This document shows positions 45,496-58,894 of a stretch of 64,000 nucleotides of DNA, piece after piece. This DNA comes from Mauremys mutica (lineage: Eukaryota; Chordata; Testudines; Geoemydidae). Below the pieces are notes generated by a model. It saw nothing but the letters and a program-made list of their open reading frames with translations, was not told the origin of the DNA and searched no databases. A program made the translations under genes and the position numbers. Positions within the stretch are counted from its first letter, which is position 1. Each line of letters begins with the position of its first letter. The stretch lies in NCBI RefSeq assembly GCF_020497125.1, contig NC_059072.1, positions 69,509,697 through 69,573,696 on the forward strand, in the 5' to 3' direction.

Positions 45496-45733
45496 GAGTA
45501 TGTCTACACTGCAGTAAAACACCTGCAGCTGGCCCATGTCAGTTGACTTGGGCTTGCACAGCTGGGGCTGTGGGGCTATAAAATTGCAGTGTAGCTGTTT
45601 GGGCTCAGGTGGGGGGAGGGACCCAGAGCCTAGGCTCCAGCCCCAGCCTAACCCCTGCAATTGTATAACCCTACAACCTGAGTCAGCTGACACAGGCCAG
45701 CTGTGCGTGTTTTATTGTATGGTAGACATACCC
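45496..45733. mobile_element. Inverted-repeat DNA element, 238 bp
   Basis: The left end GAGTATGTCTACACTGCAGT and right end (reverse complement GGGTATGTCTACCATAC) are terminal inverted repeats. The sequence 'agt' flanks both sides (45493-45495, 45734-45736), a possible 3-bp target duplication. The interior is a near-palindrome ('acctgcagctggccca' against 'ggccagctgtgcgtgt'). The superfamily is uncertain; a 3-bp duplication would point to Harbinger. Confidence 0.65.
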
Positions 45734-45739
45734 AGTCTG

Positions 45740-48700
45740 CCTGAGTCATTGGGAAACAGATCCAGCAGCCTGCAGATGCTGGCAGCAGCAGTGAGTGGGA
45801 AACATAGAATCTCTCAAGAGATAACAATGAGGAGAAAAGAGAAGAACATGGAGTGCCTCTCTCTAGCTCCTAGCAAAAGAATACAGAGAAGAAGAGTGGG
45901 GGGGAATAAAATAGGGAAGACGTGTCTGTGTGAGGAGCTGGAAGAATATGATCAAGGAGGTGCTCATGTTAGGTGGGCTATGAACAAGGAGCACACAGCA
46001 CAAGTCAGGAAGGGATGGGAGTAGATACAATGGTACACCACCTCCTTCTCCTAGTCCTGAGATGGTTGTGCACTGGGCTGACCCTGTGGTTAGAGTAGCC
46101 TGATACCTGTACTACATTATGCCAGCAGCCAGAGATCACTGGAGTACAGAGAAGCCCTAGCCACATCCTCATTCCTAACTTAAATAGTCTGTGCCGTAGA
46201 AGGTGAGAGGGTAGCATAAGAGCATTTTATACCAGCTTTGCATTATCAGAGAATCCTCCTGTGAGGGTTACACTGGCCTTAGGGCAGCTTTGCATCAACA
46301 GCACACACAAAGCTGCCTTGACTCCAGAGAGAAACTGGACCCTTAAATTTTGGTAGATCACATTCCATTTAATCCTAATTCACCAGGATCTACCATCCTG
46401 CCCAAATGGATATTTTCCTGAAAACTAAACTAATCTGATTTAGCCTGAAGTCTATTTTCACCTCTGATCTAACATAATTAAAATCAATAAAAAGACTCAT
46501 GAAGTTCTGTGCTACTTCCTTATTGCTGGCTCACCTATAGCTGACAATGCTGAACCCACCTTGCCTGGAGATACAAATCAAATATATGGAAAATGCTAGA
46601 TTGTCTCTGACTGTCCTGTCTGTCCATGGACAAATTTGTTTTCAGTGCTTCTTTCAGCAGTGCAGGAGATGAAGTAACTGATGAAAGGATAACCTTGGTG
46701 CTTAAAGTGAAACAGGTGACATTTATCAAAATAAATCCTGACTGTTTCCAATGTTTGTATTAAAGAAGGATACAGAGCAAATAAAATATATAGATGGACT
46801 AGCATCTAGTCTTTATCTTCAGCATGGTACCCTGTTTTCCTTAATTGGATTAACTATTGCCCTGCTATCAATCAAGGACAAAATACCTTGGTAGATGTTA
46901 CGGCAAGAGTCTGTCCAAATAAGGAAAGTATAGCCTACTTGGAAGTCAAAGAATGGATGCTAGCCTAGCCATATATAATACTTGTAATATAAACAAAAAC
47001 TCAAGAGATCAGTTTTTTCATTCAGTTAATTAGCCATCAGCTATTGATGACTGCATGTCATTTGTTTTCAGACAAACACAGATACCAGCATGTATTTAGC
47101 TGGGGAGCACAAACTGAATTAAAGCTATTTTGAATTGCAGAGGATTTTAATTTGCTTTGTGGTACCAATAACAGGAAATTGTCTCCTACAAGCTTATGCG
47201 CGCACACAAGAATGAGTGATGGCATTGAAATAGCAATACTAAATATAGAAAAATATATTTTGTGTGGTATGATCTAATATGTCACACTGAGACAGGACTT
47301 TTATGTACCCATCTGCTGAATCATGTCACAAGCTGACAAAAGGTAACATAACCCAAGTAAACATGTTTTGTAAATAAAAAGTATATTTTTCTGCTATCTT
47401 AGTTATTGGCAGTAATAGACTCCCACAGGCTTTACTTACTTCTCCTAATCAATTTCCACTGCATCATGGTTTGCCATTACTTTTATTGTCCTTTCATCCT
47501 TTTCATTTTGTCAACCTGTATTACACTTGCAGGTCTTTAAATAATTTTAAGAATACTTTTATCTATGCAATGTGCCAGTTTCCCCAGCAAGTCTATTTTC
47601 TTGTATGTTTGTTTGTTGTTGTTTGTTAAGGGAACCTCTTTTGTCAGTTATCCTCAATAGAAGGACGAACTATCTAGCGGTGAACTTTTTTTTCACAAAG
47701 TAATATTGGCATTCACTGCAACTTTCATTGTTCACAATGCACTTCACCCGGGCAGGATCTCCTTGTGAAGTCTTTTGTCTGATTTCCATTCCAGTTATCC
47801 AAGGTGTTTGTTTTTATTTTCTTGTTAATCAATCATGTTTCACTTTCATAATGGTCTCTCTTTGTGCACACTCCCAGATGTGCCCGCTTAAGCATGTCTG
47901 GTTATGTTACTCAGGGTCAGCAGGTCCATTTTGAACTAAGTGAATATCTAACTCCCTACAGACCATCCCCATATAAGCTCTGAAGGGATAGCATTATTAT
48001 AACTTGGGTTTATAGAGGCATGAGGGACACTATTCATACAGTATCTTCTATTCTATATACATTCCTTTACCACATTCATAACCATAGCACCTAAGCAGCA
48101 TATCTTTGTGTCTGTTGCTGAGGTCTGTGGAATACCACTCTCCTTCTCTCTGAAAAGACAATATAATTGGCCTCTTCTAAACTGGATATTAAAATGTAGT
48201 TATTTCAGTATGGAACACTGATTTTTATTTTATACATTTAATTTTTTAAGGTTTTCTGATTGTAATCTCATCAAAAGTTTAGACTTTTAAGTCCAATTAG
48301 AATAATGTAAGCATAAGCAAATTGTATTGAGGGGAATTGCATGATGGCTGAATTAGATCTTACCTTAGTATCTGATGTATTAACATTCAGTGTCTGTTTC
48401 TCTGAAGCATCTGAAATGCCAGGATAGACAGATGCTACATAGATATTTCCATCAGCTTTTGGGGAATTGTGTCCATTGTCTGATAAAATTCAGCGTTCTT
48501 GTAAATTTATTTTTCCCCTATCTTTTTTTTAAAAAGACTGAGACTTGGTGAAATAGTGTTCCTCAGTTTTCCTCCTTATGGGCTACTTTGTATATTCTTA
48601 ATTGTTGTGTAAGTCCACTCTAACCACGTGTGTAGTACTTTCTGGTAGCGCTAATTTTAGTGTAAACCGTTGTAGACCATGCCTTTATCTTAAATTTATT

Positions 48701-48895
48701 TATCTGTCAGTGCTAGAGACCAGGGCTCCATTGTGCTATATTTTAATTATCACTGACTTGTATTACAGTAATGCTGAAAACGCCAACAATGCTCAGGATT
48801 ATAATATGGAAGCCACTGCAAGTTTACATAGCAAGAGAGATTTCCTGCTCTGAAGAGTTTAAATATCTAACTAGACAAAACAGGTAGGGAAAAGG
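45740..48895. other. No gene seen; long mostly unique stretch
   Basis: Three kilobases of AT-rich sequence. The 162-codon plus frame at 45536-46024 begins inside the DNA element and has no domain. Confidence 0.5.
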
Positions 48896-48899
48896 ATGT

Positions 48900-49078
48900 A
48901 TTATTAACCCTTTTTTTACATCTGAGACAAATGAGGCAAAGAGAGCTTAAAATATGATCCACCCAGGATCACAAAAGGAAGTCTGTAGCAGAGTAGGTAA
49001 TAAACCCAGATCTCCCAATTCTCAGTCCAATGCTTTAAGTACAAGACCATCCTTCCTCCTGCTATATGATGCAGCTAG
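48900..49078 (-). repeat. MIR/CORE-SINE-like element with tRNA-type head
   Basis: The plus strand reads 'acatctgagacaaatgaggc', 'gatcacaaaaggaagtctgt' and then 'acccagatctcccaattctc', which is the antisense order core, linker, tRNA head. On the minus strand a head with 'cttaaagcattggact' and 'gagatctgggtttatta' resembles boxes A and B. Nearly the whole SINE is present, though decayed. Confidence 0.7.
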
Positions 49079-49079
49079 A

Positions 49080-50650
49080 TGTGCCTTTTTAGGGTGCATG
49101 AGTTTAATAAGACCATGTTGGCTGAAAAACATGTTCTTCATAACTGTGTTTTTATCAGTTTTATACATAAGAACTGAAAATATACTGCTTTTCAAATGTG
49201 TGCTTCACTATGTATAGCAAAGGCAATTGCATCCCAATGGAACTGTGAAGGTGCTCACAAGCTATGAAAACAGCCATGGACCCAAATGCTATGGAATATG
49301 GCAGCAGGGCCTTTTGACCTTGCAAGTCAACATGTTTTCATGTGCAATAGTTGTGTGAAAATGACACAAAGATGGCCTTGGGCCATTCATTTGGTGAGAA
49401 TCCAAAGTGTTCGACTTCTAAACTTTTAAATTCAGGTTCAATGTGTCAGTTTCCTGAGGAACTTTCTCATACCATGTGAAAGAAACACACTGTTAAAACA
49501 CCACTAACTCTTTATCCGGCAATGCATTAACTAATGACTAATCTAGCCATCCTTACAACACAGTACCTTCTTTCCTATGGGAATATTTGTAGAACAAGGT
49601 TCTACTGAATAAGAGTAAGAATGGCAGAATCTGCTCCAAAATGTGTTAAATACCAGGATCCATTTCTTTTTTTTCCAAAAGAGTGCTGAAACACTATTTA
49701 GGATTATTGATAAAAGTACAACAAAGCAACTTCTAGCTACAGTTTACTTTAGCTAAAAATAAGGTTTAATTGAAGATTAAAATCATTATTATCTATCTTA
49801 GATCAGTGCCAGTTTGATACAAGAGTCTCCTTAAGACAAAATATCTTCACATAAAAGAAAATAAGAGTCCTTCCTTCTTGGTTAAGTAAACATAGATCTG
49901 CAGAGATATCAATCTTAATGTCTTTCCCTTTAGAATACAAAGGAGTTTAGAGAGATTTTAGACAGCTCTGAAAATGATTAATTCTGTTCATGAATTTGTT
50001 AGTGATTTCTAAATAATGGTTCATATTCAACCTTGAACAAAAGAGATTAAGGTCTATTTTGTCCAGATGATTTATAGTTTATTAAATTAAATGAGCTTCA
50101 TTGTCTCTCTTTCTTTCCCTTTCCCTGTATTCTGTCATCTGGTTTAGAGAACCATCACACTTAATGGAGTCATTGTGTGGGTTCTCAAATATGCCTAGTT
50201 TTAATGAATAGGAGACCTATATTTTGGGAATGGCCTAAAAGACTCAGTATTTTCCAATAGATTTGCTCCTTCTCTGTCCCCATGGCACATGAAAACTTAG
50301 CAGTGGAGTTGGTCCTGTCATGGGTACTGACTGGATGTACACAATTTATTTACTATTTCATCCCAAAAAATTGCTAAAGACAAAGAAAAGAATGAGTCAT
50401 CCATCTTCTTGAGCAGTGCTTAAATGCAGTGCAATGACAGAAGTGCAAGGAAAGGGGAAGCAGTAGCCATTATGAAAGGGCTGGGACATCCTAAATGTTA
50501 CTCAAACATTTTTGTATTCTATTATCACGTCACAGTGTAGATTAATAGTAAAGGTGGAAGAAAAGGCATAACATGGATATCTTTCTCACCACCAACACCC
50601 CTTATCTCTGTCTTATGCAGTCATTGCTTTTCTGTAGTAACTACACAGCT
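49080..50650. other. No gene seen
   Basis: AT-rich noncoding sequence. No recognised repeat and no ORF of note. Confidence 0.5.
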
Positions 50651-50657
50651 AAGTTCC

Positions 50658-51260
50658 TGTAACAGGGGTTCACTCATCACTGTGGTGCCTCCTGCTGGCT
50701 GTCTTTGGAAATAGTTCTGCATGTTAGTGCACCATCTTCAGGTGGTGCCTCACCGCTGTCACTTCTTCTGCTCTAGAACCCATGTCTCTTCAAGGACCAG
50801 AGCGTCCTCTTCAGTGACACAGCCCTCCAGACATGCCACACACTGTGCCCCCCCCATTCTGGGGGACCTACAGTTTACTGTTCAGGCACTTCCCTTAGTG
50901 GCTACTGCAGAAAATTGTCTGGACACTTCCTCGTGGCCCCAGCATCCTCTTTGCCCTTGCCTTGAGGCCTCAGCCTGCAAACCCCAGCAGCCAGCCAGGA
51001 GCTGTCTCTTGCTTCCCGGACCCTACTAGCAGCACTACTCTGTCCAGGGTGCTGGAAGTTCTCTCAACCCTCCAGAGACACAATGCTTCCTCCCTGGGCT
51101 CCAAGCAGAGAACTGCCCTCCTCTGCCCTGCAGCTCCCTTTTTATATGGGCCTGATTGGCTGCTCCTTTCAGACCTTCTCTGATTGACTGCCTCATGCAC
51201 AGCCTCCCTAGGGCTCTATTAATCCCTTAGAGACCAATGTGGGGCAGGCACCCCATCACA
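50658..51260 (-). mobile_element. Solo LTR, 603 bp, with 5-bp target duplication
   Basis: Ends TGTAACAGGGG and CCCCATCACA form the TG...CA inverted pair of an LTR. The perfect duplication GTTCC flanks it (50653-50657, 51261-51265). Minus-strand orientation follows from a CCAAT box and TATA box near 51141-51160. No poly(A) hexamer is clear. No internal retroviral sequence is present, so it is best read as a solo LTR left by recombination. ORFs inside (50721-51200) are compositional. Confidence 0.9.
51141..51160 (-). promoter_or_regulatory. CCAAT and TATA boxes of the solo LTR
   Basis: The minus strand reads 'gccaatcaggcccatataaa': CCAAT followed within 10 bases by ATATAAA. More CCAAT-like 'gtcaatcaga' lies just upstream (about 51178-51190). 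This matches an LTR U3 promoter. Confidence 0.65.
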
Positions 51261-51595
51261 GTTCCACAGCAAGCAATATTGACCAATAAACACTTGGTGA
51301 TTTTTTTTCTGACAGTCTACTGTAGACACATTTTGTTAGTACAGTACTCTTTTCTGTTTCTTTCTCAATGGGTGCTTCAGTAAACTGCAGAAATTCTCAA
51401 AATTTCAGGGCAGTGAATGGTGACTCCAAACTCATTGGGCTCAAACTTGGTGAGTATAGAAGTTTGTTTCCATTAAGGCTATTTTGAGGATAGTAGTAAG
51501 AGAGAAATTTGAGCAACGATAAACTCTCCTTAAGCAACCAATCAGACTAAAACAGAGCTGAGGTTCAGGAATGAAGGTGAAGAAAAGATTGTTAA

Positions 51596-51692
51596 AGTCC
51601 TACAAATTTGTGGATATCCACGGATGCAGATATCCACTGACCATGTTTGTGGATCGGATGCAGGTACAAATTTTGTGTCCACACAGGGCTCT
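51596..51692. mobile_element. Stand-alone copy of the 100-bp inverted-repeat unit
   Basis: 'agtcctacaaatttgtggat' to 'tccacacagggctct'. The ends are inverted (AGTCCT.CA against AGAGCCCTGT), and the interior matches the units at 36004-36102 and 36660-36763, including 'ggatcggatgcagg'. It shows that the unit occurs without the GC-rich core. Confidence 0.7.
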
Positions 51693-51699
51693 AAGGATT

Positions 51700-54300
51700 G
51701 ATAGCATTGTTGAGCAGAAAGAATTTAAATTAATAGAGAAGTTCAGACCACAGTTTTGCATTCACATCCAAACTTTCCCCACTTCTAAGGGTGTTCAGAC
51801 TCTGGAATCCTGGTATGCAAATAATCAGGAGCCATGAAATTCTAAGATAGAATTCAGGGAAGTTCAGTTATGAACAATAAATGACAGGCCAGAAGTGGAA
51901 CCCTCAATTAAGCCACTCCTGTATTTAGGGAATATCCAGATCAGGATCTTTCATCCACAATAGGCATAACAATCCAGTGCTATATGATGTACATGTTATT
52001 TGATGCTAGGAACTCACTCTCCTGCTCTAAAATGAAAACACATGCATTCATATTGGGCCACACTGACTCAGCCTATCACAGAGAGTTAAAAACTGCAACT
52101 TTCTGTGTCAGGAAAAGCCCGGCCACTGGAGAGAAGATTCACTCTTTGGTAACACAGCTTTCATTTTGGAGGGGGAACCATAGGAGTCCCACTGGCTGAG
52201 CTTACTGTCAGGTAGCTGCTATCAAGAAGCTGATGAATTGCCTATACTCTTAGTTTTCAACATATTATCATATCCTCAAAGTCCCTCTCATTCATTTATT
52301 TTTCTCTGTTGCCTCAATAGATTGAGTGTTGTCTACTATGTCTCTGGCTAAATGCAAGTCCTACGAGCTTTCACCATAGGTTCTGTCCTCACTCTGGGCC
52401 TGAAAAGATCATAACAGCCAATAGAAGGTAGAGTTCCAACTACAGCCACACGTTCTCCTTGTTTTCCTGAACAGAATACAATGAAATAGCGTGTGAATAT
52501 CATCACTAGCAGCACATGCCTAACTTGATTCCTCTTTACAGCTGCACTTGTCTGAAAGCAAATTGCTTGCTTGTCTCCAGAGCCATGCCCTGAAATGCCA
52601 CTGACTGTCCACGTGACACTTGGTACACAGCTGCTTTGGTGTGCCTAGAAAGTTCCATTTGAAAATGTAGGGCATGCTTGTCTACCACTTGCATGTTTGC
52701 TAGTGCTCATCCAGATGTTTTACTGGGGTGCAAACTGCACGATTTTTTTTTGAGAATCTTGTTTGTTTTCTAATGTGCTTCTGATTAGCATGCAGTGAAG
52801 TGTTCTTTGTCAGCTGGTGCATGCTTCCTTGCAGCCATTTCATTCATTCTGACACCTCCCATGGCCAACCTAACTCCTCTGCTTTTTGCCACCAATCACT
52901 GTATGCTTTCCTTCAGATTGGTTCATGCTTCTCTCACCAAGTTTTGATATCTATGCAATAGATTGAGAATGACGTATTCCAATGCACTGCAATGACTTTG
53001 GAGCCCAAGTTCAATTCAATGGACTTAGCGGTATCAATCGCTACTGCATAAATAAGCCTCTATTTTAATGCATAAATATTTGTCCTGAATTCATACCATA
53101 TCATTTTACTTTAAACTATAATGTAAATTTCATTATTGATCATTAATACATTTTATTATGTAATATTTAATATGCATCTATAACTACAGGTACTGCAGCC
53201 CAGATCCTCAAACATATTTCAGCACTTTACTCACATTGAAAGGATCTGTCCCATTCTCCTTTTTCGCCACCTTCACCCCATCTAGCTATCTTCAGGCATG
53301 TATATATCAAGCTTAGTTTGGGAAAAAAATTCTAATCTTGGGATTTTTGATAACCTGACTAGGGTTCCCTAAATCAGGGCCCAATTCTGTCACCTTTACT
53401 CATGCTCAGTAACATCTTACCCATGAGCACCCTTAATGAAGTCATTGTGGCTATTTGTGGAATAAAATACTATTCAGCTAAAAAGGTGGCAGAATCATGC
53501 CATCAGCTGTTAGCTACTAGTCATGACTTTTCCCTGCTTCTCAAAGGATTGCACACTTCCATTTAGATATAAGTGTACAATATCACCCTCATTCATGTGC
53601 TCTGAGTTTCTTAGTCACTCAGTAAAACTAATACCATATTTTGTAACTTCTGCTTGTATATTCTCAATTACTTTAACCAGAAAGAGTGACAACATCGTAT
53701 TATACAGTATTCTTCAGAATGATAAAGCAAATTTGTCTAGCTATTAATAAATTGTGTTGCATTAACAATTCCTATTCAATATGAGTAATTGTGTGTCAAG
53801 GCTTCAACTTCACATTGACTGGAAAATAATTTTGCTTTCAGCTCCTTTCCAGGATGCTTTTTGATGCTGATGCAAATTGGCTTATTAAAAATTCCACAAA
53901 AAAAGTTGTGCCTTGTATATGTTAAGAAAAATAGAAATTTTCATCTCTGAATTTATGTTGGTCCAGGTATCTAAGAAACTCATGTTTGATATCATGACAT
54001 GTCATGATCTAGTGGATGTCATAGTTCTTAAGAGCCATGCACTACTAAATGCAAGACCCCTCCCTGCAGTAGTTAAACCTATAGCTCTCCTCCCTGGAGT
54101 TCTAGCCATACCTTTTCATATAATTATTCTTTAGATTTAGCTTCAAGATCTGAAAGTGCAGTATCTATTGTGCTGTGCTAATATACACCAGCTAAGAATC
54201 TGGTCCACAACCTTTATTTAGTTAAGTCCTCCTTAAACCCACCACTCTTTTTGATGGTTTCAGACTCCCTAGATTATGGTCTGATTAGGTAATACCTGAA
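51700..54300. other. No gene seen
   Basis: AT-rich noncoding sequence, 2.6 kb, with no recognised repeat beyond short common phrases near 53200. Confidence 0.5.
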
Positions 54301-54304
54301 GTAA

Positions 54305-54620
54305 AACAGGTTACTTACCTATAACTAAAGTTCTGTGAGGTATTTGCCTGTATAGAGTCATGTAATCAGAGCCTGCATATTGGATGGCGAGATAATGGAA
54401 GAAACTGAAAGGTGGAACAAGGTTATGGCTCCTCAAATACCCTGTGACTTGATTATTCACAACCCTGAGGGAGCATATCCTCAGCTGCAATGGCCAAAGC
54501 TTTCTAGAGGGCATGGACAAAGATGTGAAGTTTCTTTGTGCACCAAAAATGTGGATCTGTGCACACAACCATTTCAAGGAATTCCATTCGCAGGAAAATA
54601 ACCTGGTTCCCTTCCTTCCC
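54305..54620. repeat. Possible interspersed repeat
   Basis: 'ggttacttacctataactaa' then 'agttctgtgaggtattt' resembles the opening of a known reptile repeat ('ttacttacc...ttctttgag'), and 'ggaagaaactgaaagg' follows in the right place. No clear ends. Confidence 0.3.
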
Positions 54621-54624
54621 CTAA

Positions 54625-55700
54625 GAAACATAGCTTTTTACTTGCCATACAGATGACTGGGGTATCTGGACTGCCAGTAGAAGAAAGCTCTGCTGTCACT
54701 TGTCTGAAGGAGGGTGTAGACTCCTCTAACATTCATGTAGTGTACACAATCCTCTGCCTCTCCAGAACTGGCATCTTCCTCTCCTTTGTGTATACGAAAG
54801 TTTTTGTGAATGAAGTCTTAGCACAGTTAGCAAGCACTGACAGATTAAAGAATAGCAAATATATGTATAACCATAGTATTGTCTCTTCCTGACCTTGTTC
54901 CCCTACTGGGGTCCCTCCCCAATGTTTTAAAATGTGTCCCCCCAAAACACTGCACTGTACACCTACAGTCACAAAATTACATGGTCTCAAAAGCATATTA
55001 AGTATCATCTGCACTTCCATAAACCCATCCACTGGAGGATCTGTGAGAGTGGCTGAGACAGCTGCAGATCTATGGTGAGTATCCTGTCCATGTTCTCCCT
55101 GTCTTCACCACTCAGAGTACACAGCAGAACATTGCATGTGCGTACATGCAAATATAATTGGTAGAATGTCCCTGGTGTACATGTGAACAGTAACACTCAC
55201 TTGCTCACTAAGTGATGACCAAGACATGTTCAGCTTCATTTTTGTATTTCTATGAAGCCTTCCAAAACAGTCATTGTTGAACAATGAATGTATTGACACT
55301 TTCATCTACCATCTGTAAAACCCCAGCACTGCTTTATCTCACATTTTCTTAAACTCTCTGGTCGTTTAATTTCCTGGAACATCCATGCCCTTCCACCCCC
55401 TCATTTTGAGTCACATCATCTTTTCTCACCTACATCAAATTACACTGACTCACTGATGTGTAATTTACACAACTATTTACTTCCGAGTTAGACCTTGTAT
55501 CTATTACAAGTAACTGCTCCTGGACAGTGCTGCAGATGCTTCTTGCCTGACGATTTTGAGAGGCTCCAGCTTTGGAATTGACAGCACCCTTCTGACAACT
55601 TCCCAGCTTCCTCAGCAGTATAGTAGGAAGGGTAAGGCAGTTGCCTACAATAAGAGTGAAGCCCTCAATAAAAGAGAGAATGGGAAAATTCCCTAGCTGC
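54625..55700. other. No gene seen
   Basis: Noncoding sequence, no recognised repeat. Confidence 0.45.
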
Positions 55701-55709
55701 ATAGTTAGT

Positions 55710-56165
55710 TGCCCATAGGTGGTGGATATAACAGAGCAGGGGAGGCTAAGCCTCTCCAAACAGCCTGCCTGCCACCTTTTGAGTGCACCATTGCCAAAAG
55801 GGTGGGCCTTGAGGCCCGGGTCCTGCTTGTTCTTTTCCCCTGAGGCTGCTCCTCTTCCTGTTCCTCCTCCTGCCTGCATGGGAGCCTCACAGGAGGGGAG
55901 TCTGGGGTGGGGATGAAGAGGCACGAGTGGCAAGCAGTAGGATCTGGGGGAGGGGACGAAGAGGCACATGAGCAGCCAGCTTGGCTTGCCAATGGAGGGG
56001 GCAGTGGAGGGAGCGAAGAGAAGCGAGCAGATGATGGGGGGGGTAAGGGGGACATATGGAGGGGGGGGATGAGCAGGGCTGAGGGTGGAGCATGGGCGGG
56101 GCTTCCAGGGGAGGAGGCTGCATAGGGACTGGCTTTGGGGTGGGGCCACGTACCAGGCACATGCA
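55710..56165. repeat. G-rich interspersed repeat
   Basis: Starts at 'caggggaggctaagcctctcc', a self-complementary end, and runs through purine-rich 'gaggggacgaagaggc' wording. It opens long but domain-free minus frames (248 and 205 codons) rich in Pro, Ser and Leu. Class unknown; a DNA element is likely. Confidence 0.4.
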
Positions 56166-56239
56166 GCCTCCCCCAATGCAATGTTGTCTCAGTATTTACT
56201 TGTACTCCCCTGTCTGTATCCATCCATTCTCGTTTTATA

Positions 56240-56360
56240 TGTGGATTGTAAGCTCTTAGGGACGGGACCATCTTTATGTTCTGTGTCTGTCCAGCACCCA
56301 GCACAATGGGATCCTGGTCCATGACTGGGGCTCCTAGGCACAGTAATACAAATAAATAGT
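56240..56360 (+). repeat. L2-like 3' tail
   Basis: 'ttgtaagctcttagggacgg', 'ctgtccagcacccagcac' and 'gactggggctcctaggcac', then 'aatacaaataaat', is the 3' end wording of L2-type repeats (sense strand). Confidence 0.6.
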
Positions 56361-56364
56361 TAAA

Positions 56365-57145
56365 ATAATACTACTGTGAATCCCAGGACGTTGCAGTGGT
56401 TTTGAAGGCTACACCTCATATTGTGAGCAGCTACTTTCAGCTCAGGCATGTCCTGCTGGTGCGGGTACAGTTCTGTCTGTGGTTAGCAAAGACCACTGCT
56501 GGCAATCTGCTCTAGAGGCAATGGGCTGCAGGCTACACTTTCCAACACAAGAGGCCGTCATTCCCAGCTCACTGCTTTTGTGTTCGTTTTCATATTTACA
56601 AGAAAGCAGGGCTAAGATGTGCAAACTTATGTGCCATACTTAAGACCCAATTAGAAGTGGCCCAATTTTCAGGGCTGAAAAGGGCAAGGAGAGCTAGTGG
56701 GTATTCTGCACCTTTGATGATCAGGCCCTTTTTATTCAATGGCCAAATAAGGATTTTGATGCCTAACTTTAGTCACCCAAGTTTGAAAAGTTTAGCCTTA
56801 CACCACATGACTCCCAAATCAAGGGTTTACAATTTACAAATCCAGTGGGGTTATTCTGCTGACAAATGTCTTTCTGCTTGTAATTATTTTCTTCTTATTA
56901 TTATTTATTTATCTTCTGCTTCAGGAAGTGTGATGTAGACAAACTCTTTTCCCTCTCCAACTTTCTTCTGCTAGAATAGATAAGGTATATCATAACACCA
57001 TGGCATCAGAGTACGTGAGGTGTCGGGGGTTGGACTAGTTTGTCTCACTAAATTTAAACAGAATTTTATGGTAACTAAAGCCCTGATTCAGGAAGGAACT
57101 TAAGCATGATCTTAACTTTCCTTTGGACTTAAGTACAAACTTAAA
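56365..57145. other. No gene seen
   Basis: Noncoding sequence. No recognised repeat. Confidence 0.45.
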
Positions 57146-57319
57146 ATTAAACATAAGAATGGCCATACTGGGTCAGACCAAAGGTCTATCCAGCCCAGTA
57201 TCCTGTCAAACAGAGGCTAGGGACACCATCCCTACCCATCCTGGCTAATGGGCATGAATGGACATATCTTCCACGAACTTTATCTAGTTCTTTTTTGAAC
57301 CCTGTTTTAGTCTAAGCCT

Positions 57320-57859
57320 TTACAAAATCCTCTGGGAAGGAATTCCACAGGTTGACTGTGCACTGTGTGAAAAAATACTTCCGTTTGTTTGTTTGTTTGT
57401 TTTGTTAAACCTGCTTCCTATTAATTTCATTTGATGACCCCTAGTTCTTGTGTTATGAGGAGTAAATAACACTTCCTTATTTACTTTCTCCACACCAGTC
57501 ATGATTTTATAGACTTCTATCATATCCCTCCTTAGTCATCTTTTTTTTTCCAAGCTGAAAAGTCTCAATCTTATTAATCTCTCCTCATATGGCAGCCATT
57601 CCATACCCCTAATAATTTTTGTTGCCCTTTTCTGAACCTTTTCCAATTCCTATATATAAAAAAATTATATAATTTTTTTTAGATAAGGCAACCATATCTG
57701 CATGCAGTATTCAAGATGTGAGCGTACCATGGATTTATATAGCGGCAATATGATATTTTCTGTCTTATTATATATCACTTTCTTAATTATGCCCAACATT
57801 CTGTTAGCTTTTTTGACTGCCACTGTACATTGAGTGGATGTTTTCAGAGAACTATCCAC
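57320..57859 (-). pseudogene. CR1 ORF2 C-terminal region
   Basis: Two open pieces: 57665-57859 with CTVAVKKANRMLGIIKK and LPLYKSMVRSHLEYCMQIW, and 57320-57523 with a TRGHQMKLIGSRFNKT block, the last part of ORF2 before the 3' UTR. They lie in different frames, separated by indels. Confidence 0.85.
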
Positions 57860-58484
57860 AGTGACTCCAAGATGTTTCTTGAGTGGTAACAGTTAATTTA
57901 GACCACATAATTTTATATGTATAGTTGAGATGATGTTTTCCAATGTGCATTACTTTGCATTTATCAGCAATGAATTTAATCTGCCATTTTGTCACCCAGT
58001 TTTGAGAGATCCTTTTGTAGCTCTTGTCACTCTGCCTCTGACTTAACTATCTTGGATAATTTTGTATCATCTGCAAATTTTGCCACCTCATCGTTTACCC
58101 CTTTTTCCAGATCATTTATGAATATGTTGAATAGGACTGGTTCCAGTACAGACCCCTAAGGGGCACCATTCTTTACTTCTCTCCATTCTGAAAATGACTT
58201 TTTATTCCTACTCTTTGTTTCCTATCTTTTAACCAGTTACCAATCCATGAGAGGACCTTCCCTCTTATCCCATGCAGCTTACTTTGCATAAAAGTCTTTG
58301 GTGAGGGATCTTGTCAAAAGCTTTCTGAAAATCTGTGTACACTATATCCACTGGATCCCCTTGTCCACATGCTTATTGACCCCCCGGCTCAAAGAATACT
58401 AGTAGATTGGTGAGGCATGATTTCCCTTTTTAAAAAAACAACAACAAAAAACATGTTGACTCTTCCCCAACAAATTATGTTCAT

Positions 58485-58880
58485 CTATGTGTCTGACAAT
58501 TTGTTCTTTCCTATTGTTTCAACCACTTTGCCCGGCACTGAAGTCAGGCTAACCGGCCTGTAATTGCTCTGATCACCTCTGGAGCCCTTTTTAAAAATTG
58601 GCATCATATTTGCTATCCTCCAGTCATTTGGTACAGAAGCTGATTTAAATGATAGGTTACAGACTACAGTTAGTAGTTCTGCAATTTCACATTTGAGTTC
58701 CTTCAGAATTATTGGGTGAATACCATCTTGTCCTGGTGACTTATTACTGTTCAGTTTATCAGTTTGTTCCAAAACTTCCTCTAATGACACCTTAGTCTGG
58801 GACAGTTCCTCAGATTTGTCACCTAAAAAGAATGGCTCAGGTTTGGGAATCTCCCTCATAATCTTAGTCGTGAAGACCAA
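58485..58880 (-). pseudogene. CR1 RT N-terminal part
   Basis: A 131-codon frame with the RT fingers: LNSNKSPGQDGIHPIILKEL, then VPNDWRIANMMPIFKKGSRG and NYRPVSLTSVPGKVVE. The palm with FADD continues in another frame to the left (58066-58077). Confidence 0.9.
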
Positions 58881-58894
58881 TGCAAAGAATTCAT

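Noticed and set aside
55430..56322. 248- and 205-codon overlapping minus-strand frames rich in Pro and Ser
   Set aside because: They come from a G-rich plus-strand repeat read antisense; two overlapping frames over one tract indicate composition, not a gene.
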